From: Aphrocallistes beatrix
Lineage: Eukaryota; Porifera; Hexactinellida; Sceptrulophora; Aphrocallistidae
DNA length: 64,000 nt
Assembly (NCBI GenBank): GCA_963281255.1
Contig: OY725488.1
Location: 1 to 64,000 of the forward strand
Direction: 5' to 3'
This document shows, in pieces, positions 1 to 10,240 of this stretch. The number at the start of each line of letters is the position of its first letter. Positions within the stretch are counted from its first letter, which is position 1. The notes under the pieces were generated by a model, which searched no databases, was not told where the DNA came from, and worked only from the letters and a program-made list of their open reading frames with translations. Position numbers and translations under genes: made by a program.

Positions 1-111
1 TTTGACGTGGGGTCAAAGGTATAAATAGAAATGACCCCACTTTCATTTTCAATTTCAATTCACTTTCAATTAACTTTCACTTTCAATTCAACATTCCTCG
101 TCAAGTTGGGG
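1..111. mobile_element. piggyBac-like MITE copy 1 (left end cut by window)
   Basis: Same insert as at 4667-4783 but lacking the first bases. The right TTAA is at 112-115. The monomer after it lacks 2 bp (AAAGTC instead of AAAATGTC), a difference not seen after the other copies. Confidence 0.7.
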
Positions 112-3100
112 TTAAAGTCACTGGACTCCCCACAGGGAAGGAAAATGCTCCAAATCACTGCCCATTTCAATTGCTTTCAAACTCAAAATGCTCACTTTCG
201 CTTTGCTCTTATAACGTTTCTTACAGAAAATGCCTACTTTCTCGCTTATTTCGGCATATTCCGATCTTAAAATGTCACTGGAGCCCCCACAGGGAAGGAA
301 AATGCTCCAAATCACTGCCCATTTCAATTGCTTTCAAACTCAAAATGCTCACTTTCGCTTTGCTCTTATAACGTTTCTTACAGAAAATGCCTACTTTCTC
401 GCTTATTTCGGCATATTCCGATCTTAAAATGTCACTGGAGCCCCCACAGGGAAGGAAAATGCTCCAAATCACTGCCCATTTCAATTGCTTTCAAACTCAA
501 AATGCTCACTTTCGCTTTGCTCTTATAACGTTTCTTACAGAAAATGCCTACTTTCTCGCTTATTTCGGCATATTCCGATCTTAAAATGTCACTGGAGCCC
601 CCACAGGGAAGGAAAATGCTCCAAATCACTGCCCATTTCAATTGCTTTCAAACTCAAAATGCTCACTTTCGCTTTGCTCTTATAACGTTTCTTACAGAAA
701 ATGCCTACTTTCTCGCTTATTTCGGCATATTCCGATCTTAAAATGTCACTGGAGCCCCCACAGGGAAGGAAAATGCTCCAAATCACTGCCCATTTCAATT
801 GCTTTCAAACTCAAAATGCTCACTTTCGCTTTGCTCTTATAACGTTTCTTACAGAAAATGCCTACTTTCTCGCTTATTTCGGCATATTCCGATCTTAAAA
901 TGTCACTGGAGCCCCCACAGGGAAGGAAAATGCTCCAAATCACTGCCCATTTCAATTGCTTTCAAACTCAAAATGCTCACTTTCGCTTTGCTCTTATAAC
1001 GTTTCTTACAGAAAATGCCTACTTTCTCGCTTATTTCGGCATATTCCGATCTTAAAATGTCACTGGAGCCCCCACAGGGAAGGAAAATGCTCCAAATCAC
1101 TGCCCATTTCAATTGCTTTCAAACTCAAAATGCTCACTTTCGCTTTGCTCTTATAACGTTTCTTACAGAAAATGCCTACTTTCTCGCTTATTTCGGCATA
1201 TTCCGATCTTAAAATGTCACTGGAGCCCCCACAGGGAAGGAAAATGCTCCAAATCACTGCCCATTTCAATTGCTTTCAAACTCAAAATGCTCACTTTCGC
1301 TTTGCTCTTATAACGTTTCTTACAGAAAATGCCTACTTTCTCGCTTATTTCGGCATATTCCGATCTTAAAATGTCACTGGAGCCCCCACAGGGAAGGAAA
1401 ATGCTCCAAATCACTGCCCATTTCAATTGCTTTCAAACTCAAAATGCTCACTTTCGCTTTGCTCTTATAACGTTTCTTACAGAAAATGCCTACTTTCTCG
1501 CTTATTTCGGCATATTCCGATCTTAAAATGTCACTGGAGCCCCCACAGGGAAGGAAAATGCTCCAAATCACTGCCCATTTCAATTGCTTTCAAACTCAAA
1601 ATGCTCACTTTCGCTTTGCTCTTATAACGTTTCTTACAGAAAATGCCTACTTTCTCGCTTATTTCGGCATATTCCGATCTTAAAATGTCACTGGAGCCCC
1701 CACAGGGAAGGAAAATGCTCCAAATCACTGCCCATTTCAATTGCTTTCAAACTCAAAATGCTCACTTTCGCTTTGCTCTTATAACGTTTCTTACAGAAAA
1801 TGCCTACTTTCTCGCTTATTTCGGCATATTCCGATCTTAAAATGTCACTGGAGCCCCCACAGGGAAGGAAAATGCTCCAAATCACTGCCCATTTCAATTG
1901 CTTTCAAACTCAAAATGCTCACTTTCGCTTTGCTCTTATAACGTTTCTTACAGAAAATGCCTACTTTCTCGCTTATTTCGGCATATTCCGATCTTAAAAT
2001 GTCACTGGAGCCCCCACAGGGAAGGAAAATGCTCCAAATCACTGCCCATTTCAATTGCTTTCAAACTCAAAATGCTCACTTTCGCTTTGCTCTTATAACG
2101 TTTCTTACAGAAAATGCCTACTTTCTCGCTTATTTCGGCATATTCCGATCTTAAAATGTCACTGGAGCCCCCACAGGGAAGGAAAATGCTCCAAATCACT
2201 GCCCATTTCAATTGCTTTCAAACTCAAAATGCTCACTTTCGCTTTGCTCTTATAACGTTTCTTACAGAAAATGCCTACTTTCTCGCTTATTTCGGCATAT
2301 TCCGATCTTAAAATGTCACTGGAGCCCCCACAGGGAAGGAAAATGCTCCAAATCACTGCCCATTTCAATTGCTTTCAAACTCAAAATGCTCACTTTCGCT
2401 TTGCTCTTATAACGTTTCTTACAGAAAATGCCTACTTTCTCGCTTATTTCGGCATATTCCGATCTTAAAATGTCACTGGAGCCCCCACAGGGAAGGAAAA
2501 TGCTCCAAATCACTGCCCATTTCAATTGCTTTCAAACTCAAAATGCTCACTTTCGCTTTGCTCTTATAACGTTTCTTACAGAAAATGCCTACTTTCTCGC
2601 TTATTTCGGCATATTCCGATCTTAAAATGTCACTGGAGCCCCCACAGGGAAGGAAAATGCTCCAAATCACTGCCCATTTCAATTGCTTTCAAACTCAAAA
2701 TGCTCACTTTCGCTTTGCTCTTATAACGTTTCTTACAGAAAATGCCTACTTTCTCGCTTATTTCGGCATATTCCGATCTTAAAATGTCACTGGAGCCCCC
2801 ACAGGGAAGGAAAATGCTCCAAATCACTGCCCATTTCAATTGCTTTCAAACTCAAAATGCTCACTTTCGCTTTGCTCTTATAACGTTTCTTACAGAAAAT
2901 GCCTACTTTCTCGCTTATTTCGGCATATTCCGATCTTAAAATGTCACTGGAGCCCCCACAGGGAAGGAAAATGCTCCAAATCACTGCCCATTTCAATTGC
3001 TTTCAAACTCAAAATGCTCACTTTCGCTTTGCTCTTATAACGTTTCTTACAGAAAATGCCTACTTTCTCGCTTATTTCGGCATATTCCGATCTTAAAATG

Positions 3101-4666
3101 TCACTGGAGCCCCCACAGGGAAGGAAAATGCTCCAAATCACTGCCCATTTCAATTGCTTTCAAACTCAAAATGCTCACTTTCGCTTTGCTCTTATAACGT
3201 TTCTTACAGAAAATGCCTACTTTCTCGCTTATTTCGGCATATTCCGATCTTAAAATGTCACTGGAGCCCCCACAGGGAAGGAAAATGCTCCAAATCACTG
3301 CCCATTTCAATTGCTTTCAAACTCAAAATGCTCACTTTCGCTTTGCTCTTATAACGTTTCTTACAGAAAATGCCTACTTTCTCGCTTATTTCGGCATATT
3401 CCGATCTTAAAATGTCACTGGAGCCCCCACAGGGAAGGAAAATGCTCCAAATCACTGCCCATTTCAATTGCTTTCAAACTCAAAATGCTCACTTTCGCTT
3501 TGCTCTTATAACGTTTCTTACAGAAAATGCCTACTTTCTCGCTTATTTCGGCATATTCCGATCTTAAAATGTCACTGGAGCCCCCACAGGGAAGGAAAAT
3601 GCTCCAAATCACTGCCCATTTCAATTGCTTTCAAACTCAAAATGCTCACTTTCGCTTTGCTCTTATAACGTTTCTTACAGAAAATGCCTACTTTCTCGCT
3701 TATTTCGGCATATTCCGATCTTAAAATGTCACTGGAGCCCCCACAGGGAAGGAAAATGCTCCAAATCACTGCCCATTTCAATTGCTTTCAAACTCAAAAT
3801 GCTCACTTTCGCTTTGCTCTTATAACGTTTCTTACAGAAAATGCCTACTTTCTCGCTTATTTCGGCATATTCCGATCTTAAAATGTCACTGGAGCCCCCA
3901 CAGGGAAGGAAAATGCTCCAAATCACTGCCCATTTCAATTGCTTTCAAACTCAAAATGCTCACTTTCGCTTTGCTCTTATAACGTTTCTTACAGAAAATG
4001 CCTACTTTCTCGCTTATTTCGGCATATTCCGATCTTAAAATGTCACTGGAGCCCCCACAGGGAAGGAAAATGCTCCAAATCACTGCCCATTTCAATTGCT
4101 TTCAAACTCAAAATGCTCACTTTCGCTTTGCTCTTATAACGTTTCTTACAGAAAATGCCTACTTTCTCGCTTATTTCGGCATATTCCGATCTTAAAATGT
4201 CACTGGAGCCCCCACAGGGAAGGAAAATGCTCCAAATCACTGCCCATTTCAATTGCTTTCAAACTCAAAATGCTCACTTTCGCTTTGCTCTTATAACGTT
4301 TCTTACAGAAAATGCCTACTTTCTCGCTTATTTCGGCATATTCCGATCTTAAAATGTCACTGGAGCCCCCACAGGGAAGGAAAATGCTCCAAATCACTGC
4401 CCATTTCAATTGCTTTCAAACTCAAAATGCTCACTTTCGCTTTGCTCTTATAACGTTTCTTACAGAAAATGCCTACTTTCTCGCTTATTTCGGCATATTC
4501 CGATCTTAAAATGTCACTGGAGCCCCCACAGGGAAGGAAAATGCTCCAAATCACTGCCCATTTCAATTGCTTTCAAACTCAAAATGCTCACTTTCGCTTT
4601 GCTCTTATAACGTTTCTTACAGAAAATGCCTACTTTCTCGCTTATTTCGGCATATTCCGATCTTAA

Positions 4667-4783
4667 CCCTATTTTGACGTGGGGTCAAAGGTATAAATAG
4701 AAATGACCCCACTTTCATTTTCAATTTCAATTCACTTTCAATTAACTTTCACTTTCAATTCAACATTCCTCGTCAAGTTGGGG
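4667..4783. mobile_element. piggyBac-like MITE copy 2 inside satellite monomer
   Basis: A 117-bp insert bounded by TTAA on both sides (4663-4666 and 4784-4787). Uninterrupted monomers have a single TTAA at the same point, so the 121-bp length gain is the insert plus a 4-bp target duplication. Its ends are imperfect inverted repeats: CCCTATTTTGACG at the left and, reversed, CCCCAACTTGACG at the right. TTAA duplication with CCC-starting ends is typical of piggyBac-type elements; the family assignment is inference. It encodes nothing. The left part holds a TATA box inside an inverted repeat; the rest is a run of TTTCAA-like hexamers. Confidence 0.75.
4679..4712 (+). promoter_or_regulatory. TATA box framed by a perfect inverted repeat
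   Basis: GTGGGGTCA (4679-4687) and TGACCCCAC (4704-4712) form a perfect 9-bp inverted repeat. The 16-bp spacer contains TATAAATAG (4692-4700). The same arrangement is present in all seven inserts of the array. It resembles a core promoter, but transcription is not shown. Confidence 0.45.
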
Positions 4784-6200
4784 TTAAAATGTCACTGGAC
4801 TCCCCACAGGGAAGGAAAATGCTCCAAATCACTGCCCATTTCAATTGCTTTCAAACTCAAAATGCTCACTTTCGCTTTGCTCTTATAACGTTTCTTACAG
4901 AAAATGCCTACTTTCTCGCTTATTTCGGCATATTCCGATCTTAAAATGTCACTGGAGCCCCCACAGGGAAGGAAAATGCTCCAAATCACTGCCCATTTCA
5001 ATTGCTTTCAAACTCAAAATGCTCACTTTCGCTTTGCTCTTATAACGTTTCTTACAGAAAATGCCTACTTTCTCGCTTATTTCGGCATATTCCGATCTTA
5101 AAATGTCACTGGAGCCCCCACAGGGAAGGAAAATGCTCCAAATCACTGCCCATTTCAATTGCTTTCAAACTCAAAATGCTCACTTTCGCTTTGCTCTTAT
5201 AACGTTTCTTACAGAAAATGCCTACTTTCTCGCTTATTTCGGCATATTCCGATCTTAAAATGTCACTGGAGCCCCCACAGGGAAGGAAAATGCTCCAAAT
5301 CACTGCCCATTTCAATTGCTTTCAAACTCAAAATGCTCACTTTCGCTTTGCTCTTATAACGTTTCTTACAGAAAATGCCTACTTTCTCGCTTATTTCGGC
5401 ATATTCCGATCTTAAAATGTCACTGGAGCCCCCACAGGGAAGGAAAATGCTCCAAATCACTGCCCATTTCAATTGCTTTCAAACTCAAAATGCTCACTTT
5501 CGCTTTGCTCTTATAACGTTTCTTACAGAAAATGCCTACTTTCTCGCTTATTTCGGCATATTCCGATCTTAAAATGTCACTGGAGCCCCCACAGGGAAGG
5601 AAAATGCTCCAAATCACTGCCCATTTCAATTGCTTTCAAACTCAAAATGCTCACTTTCGCTTTGCTCTTATAACGTTTCTTACAGAAAATGCCTACTTTC
5701 TCGCTTATTTCGGCATATTCCGATCTTAAAATGTCACTGGAGCCCCCACAGGGAAGGAAAATGCTCCAAATCACTGCCCATTTCAATTGCTTTCAAACTC
5801 AAAATGCTCACTTTCGCTTTGCTCTTATAACGTTTCTTACAGAAAATGCCTACTTTCTCGCTTATTTCGGCATATTCCGATCTTAAAATGTCACTGGAGC
5901 CCCCACAGGGAAGGAAAATGCTCCAAATCACTGCCCATTTCAATTGCTTTCAAACTCAAAATGCTCACTTTCGCTTTGCTCTTATAACGTTTCTTACAGA
6001 AAATGCCTACTTTCTCGCTTATTTCGGCATATTCCGATCTTAAAATGTCACTGGAGCCCCCACAGGGAAGGAAAATGCTCCAAATCACTGCCCATTTCAA
6101 TTGCTTTCAAACTCAAAATGCTCACTTTCGCTTTGCTCTTATAACGTTTCTTACAGAAAATGCCTACTTTCTCGCTTATTTCGGCATATTCCGATCTTAA

Positions 6201-6317
6201 CCCTATTTTGACGTGGGGTCAAAGGTATAAATAGAAATGACCCCACTTTCATTTTCAATTTCAATTCACTTTCAATTAACTTTCACTTTCAATTCAACAT
6301 TCCTCGTCAAGTTGGGG
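6201..6317. mobile_element. piggyBac-like MITE copy 3
   Basis: Same 117-bp TTAA-flanked insert as at 4667, with the same diagnostic GGACTCCCC monomer to its right. It is followed by eight... four plain monomers before the next copy (spacing 906 bp, i.e. four). Confidence 0.75.
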
Positions 6318-7106
6318 TTAAAATGTCACTGGACTCCCCACAGGGAAGGAAAATGCTCCAAATCACTGCCCATTTCAATTGCTTTCAAACTCAAAATGCT
6401 CACTTTCGCTTTGCTCTTATAACGTTTCTTACAGAAAATGCCTACTTTCTCGCTTATTTCGGCATATTCCGATCTTAAAATGTCACTGGAGCCCCCACAG
6501 GGAAGGAAAATGCTCCAAATCACTGCCCATTTCAATTGCTTTCAAACTCAAAATGCTCACTTTCGCTTTGCTCTTATAACGTTTCTTACAGAAAATGCCT
6601 ACTTTCTCGCTTATTTCGGCATATTCCGATCTTAAAATGTCACTGGAGCCCCCACAGGGAAGGAAAATGCTCCAAATCACTGCCCATTTCAATTGCTTTC
6701 AAACTCAAAATGCTCACTTTCGCTTTGCTCTTATAACGTTTCTTACAGAAAATGCCTACTTTCTCGCTTATTTCGGCATATTCCGATCTTAAAATGTCAC
6801 TGGAGCCCCCACAGGGAAGGAAAATGCTCCAAATCACTGCCCATTTCAATTGCTTTCAAACTCAAAATGCTCACTTTCGCTTTGCTCTTATAACGTTTCT
6901 TACAGAAAATGCCTACTTTCTCGCTTATTTCGGCATATTCCGATCTTAAAATGTCACTGGAGCCCCCACAGGGAAGGAAAATGCTCCAAATCACTGCCCA
7001 TTTCAATTGCTTTCAAACTCAAAATGCTCACTTTCGCTTTGCTCTTATAACGTTTCTTACAGAAAATGCCTACTTTCTCGCTTATTTCGGCATATTCCGA
7101 TCTTAA

Positions 7107-7223
7107 CCCTATTTTGACGTGGGGTCAAAGGTATAAATAGAAATGACCCCACTTTCATTTTCAATTTCAATTCACTTTCAATTAACTTTCACTTTCAATT
7201 CAACATTCCTCGTCAAGTTGGGG
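7107..7223. mobile_element. piggyBac-like MITE copy 4
   Basis: Same insert. The next copy follows after only 278 bp, so this unit has no plain monomer after it. Confidence 0.75.
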
Positions 7224-7384
7224 TTAAAATGTCACTGGACTCCCCACAGGGAAGGAAAATGCTCCAAATCACTGCCCATTTCAATTGCTTTCAAACTCAA
7301 AATGCTCACTTTCGCTTTGCTCTTATAACGTTTCTTACAGAAAATGCCTACTTTCTCGCTTATTTCGGCATATTCCGATCTTAA

Positions 7385-7501
7385 CCCTATTTTGACGTGG
7401 GGTCAAAGGTATAAATAGAAATGACCCCACTTTCATTTTCAATTTCAATTCACTTTCAATTAACTTTCACTTTCAATTCAACATTCCTCGTCAAGTTGGG
7501 G
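7385..7501. mobile_element. piggyBac-like MITE copy 5
   Basis: Same insert, followed by its own monomer and eight plain monomers (1534 bp to the next copy), the same block length as after copy 2. Confidence 0.75.
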
Positions 7502-8918
7502 TTAAAATGTCACTGGACTCCCCACAGGGAAGGAAAATGCTCCAAATCACTGCCCATTTCAATTGCTTTCAAACTCAAAATGCTCACTTTCGCTTTGCTC
7601 TTATAACGTTTCTTACAGAAAATGCCTACTTTCTCGCTTATTTCGGCATATTCCGATCTTAAAATGTCACTGGAGCCCCCACAGGGAAGGAAAATGCTCC
7701 AAATCACTGCCCATTTCAATTGCTTTCAAACTCAAAATGCTCACTTTCGCTTTGCTCTTATAACGTTTCTTACAGAAAATGCCTACTTTCTCGCTTATTT
7801 CGGCATATTCCGATCTTAAAATGTCACTGGAGCCCCCACAGGGAAGGAAAATGCTCCAAATCACTGCCCATTTCAATTGCTTTCAAACTCAAAATGCTCA
7901 CTTTCGCTTTGCTCTTATAACGTTTCTTACAGAAAATGCCTACTTTCTCGCTTATTTCGGCATATTCCGATCTTAAAATGTCACTGGAGCCCCCACAGGG
8001 AAGGAAAATGCTCCAAATCACTGCCCATTTCAATTGCTTTCAAACTCAAAATGCTCACTTTCGCTTTGCTCTTATAACGTTTCTTACAGAAAATGCCTAC
8101 TTTCTCGCTTATTTCGGCATATTCCGATCTTAAAATGTCACTGGAGCCCCCACAGGGAAGGAAAATGCTCCAAATCACTGCCCATTTCAATTGCTTTCAA
8201 ACTCAAAATGCTCACTTTCGCTTTGCTCTTATAACGTTTCTTACAGAAAATGCCTACTTTCTCGCTTATTTCGGCATATTCCGATCTTAAAATGTCACTG
8301 GAGCCCCCACAGGGAAGGAAAATGCTCCAAATCACTGCCCATTTCAATTGCTTTCAAACTCAAAATGCTCACTTTCGCTTTGCTCTTATAACGTTTCTTA
8401 CAGAAAATGCCTACTTTCTCGCTTATTTCGGCATATTCCGATCTTAAAATGTCACTGGAGCCCCCACAGGGAAGGAAAATGCTCCAAATCACTGCCCATT
8501 TCAATTGCTTTCAAACTCAAAATGCTCACTTTCGCTTTGCTCTTATAACGTTTCTTACAGAAAATGCCTACTTTCTCGCTTATTTCGGCATATTCCGATC
8601 TTAAAATGTCACTGGAGCCCCCACAGGGAAGGAAAATGCTCCAAATCACTGCCCATTTCAATTGCTTTCAAACTCAAAATGCTCACTTTCGCTTTGCTCT
8701 TATAACGTTTCTTACAGAAAATGCCTACTTTCTCGCTTATTTCGGCATATTCCGATCTTAAAATGTCACTGGAGCCCCCACAGGGAAGGAAAATGCTCCA
8801 AATCACTGCCCATTTCAATTGCTTTCAAACTCAAAATGCTCACTTTCGCTTTGCTCTTATAACGTTTCTTACAGAAAATGCCTACTTTCTCGCTTATTTC
8901 GGCATATTCCGATCTTAA

Positions 8919-9035
8919 CCCTATTTTGACGTGGGGTCAAAGGTATAAATAGAAATGACCCCACTTTCATTTTCAATTTCAATTCACTTTCAATTAACTT
9001 TCACTTTCAATTCAACATTCCTCGTCAAGTTGGGG
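8919..9035. mobile_element. piggyBac-like MITE copy 6
   Basis: Same insert, followed by a single monomer (278-bp unit). Confidence 0.75.
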
Positions 9036-9196
9036 TTAAAATGTCACTGGACTCCCCACAGGGAAGGAAAATGCTCCAAATCACTGCCCATTTCAATTGC
9101 TTTCAAACTCAAAATGCTCACTTTCGCTTTGCTCTTATAACGTTTCTTACAGAAAATGCCTACTTTCTCGCTTATTTCGGCATATTCCGATCTTAA

Positions 9197-9313
9197 CCCT
9201 ATTTTGACGTGGGGTCAAAGGTATAAATAGAAATGACCCCACTTTCATTTTCAATTTCAATTCACTTTCAATTAACTTTCACTTTCAATTCAACATTCCT
9301 CGTCAAGTTGGGG
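9197..9313. mobile_element. piggyBac-like MITE copy 7
   Basis: Same insert. Its monomer is truncated at about 9447, where the array ends. Confidence 0.75.
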
Positions 9314-9569
9314 TTAAAATGTCACTGGACTCCCCACAGGGAAGGAAAATGCTCCAAATCACTGCCCATTTCAATTGCTTTCAAACTCAAAATGCTCACT
9401 TTCGCTTTGCTCTTATAACGTTTCTTACAGAAAATGCCTACTTTCTCCCTCTTATCCATGGTTTTAACATCCCCGATTTTCCTTCTCGGAAATATGCTAC
9501 TATGACAGTTATCAAATTTAACTTCAATAATTAATAGATGTCAACGCTAGTACTGCTCAAATGCTAAAA

Positions 9570-9810
9570 TTGGAAAATGATATATGACTTTCACTATTCG
9601 TATTTACAGTCTGAAAATGAGTTATTTAACTCTTCATTGTTCGCAATAATTTTGGAAATTTTTTTAATTACCTTCATTGTTTGCAGTTCAAATTTCGAAA
9701 ATGACCATATTACCATCGTTATTCCCAGTTGAATTCCGAAAAATGAGCTATTTTACCTTCATTATTCGCAGGTTAATTCAGAAATGAGCTATATTACTTT
9801 CATTCTTCCC
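9570..9810. repeat. degenerate minisatellite beside the array
   Basis: Loose copies, roughly every 40 bp, of a unit like GAAAATGAGCTATTTTACC followed by TTCATTATTCGCAG occur near 9570, 9613, 9697, 9739 and 9781. They are diverged from one another, unlike the neighbouring satellite. The rest of 9448-10190 shows no gene. Confidence 0.5.
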
Positions 9811-10195
9811 TTTAATTGAGTTCACTCATAGTTTTACTCAATCATGTGTCACACCCACCTGGTCACAGTCCTCGAGTATGTGATTTTCCGTGTTGAATCC
9901 TTTCGTCGGCCGTAAGTTCGACAAACAAGCCCTTTAAGAATGAATTCACTAATTTTGTATTTTAAATTCGGTGAAAGCACTCCCTCTCCCGGATTCCTTT
10001 GAGTGAACATTGGTATCCTCCTTTGAATTATTTTATATTTGTCCCATATTTTATCTTCTTTTCATTACGCTTACCTCTTTATGCGTAGGTTTCTTGCAAT
10101 TAATTATATCTCATGAAAAGTTGATAAAATTTAAATTTCACTGGACTCTCTTGTGGAGAGAGAAAAAATTATTTTTATTTACTTGATTCTCTCAA

Positions 10196-10204
10196 TATAT
10201 ATAG
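10196..10204 (+). promoter_or_regulatory. TATA box of ZNF622 homolog
   Basis: TATATATAG lies 36 bp before the start codon at 10241, so the 5' leader would be very short. Confidence 0.4.
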
Positions 10205-10240
10205 TTTACTTTCTTTGTTCCTTCTTCTGGTTCTTACTCG

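Larger units (their letters stand above)
1..9447. repeat. 157-bp satellite array with higher-order structure
   Basis: About 55 head-to-tail copies of a 157-bp monomer, visually identical across thousands of bases. The exceptions are monomers carrying a 121-bp insertion. Insert-bearing units start (at TTTGACGTGG) at 1, 4673, 6207, 7113, 7391, 8925 and 9203. The spacings 4672, 1534, 906, 278, 1534 and 278 equal 278 + n x 157 with n = 28 (2 bp short), 8, 4, 0, 8 and 0. The monomer next to each insert has GGACTCCCC where plain monomers have GGAGCCCCC. The last copy breaks off at about 9447 into unrelated sequence. The left end of the array lies outside the window. The overlapping 60-70 codon ORFs in all frames follow from the repeat (157 is not a multiple of 3) and are not taken as genes. 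Confidence 0.97.

Noticed and set aside
1-9447. CRISPR array or spliced-leader/small RNA gene cluster
   Set aside because: Units are contiguous 157-mers without variable spacers. No Sm-site, donor splice site plus hairpin series, or pol III box pattern was recognised, and the host is an animal.
31-9534. Dozens of 61-79 codon ORFs on both strands in the satellite
   Set aside because: They recur every 157 bp with identical sequence in overlapping frames on both strands. The pattern is fully explained by an open repeat unit; there is no domain and no promoter specific to them except in the seven inserts.
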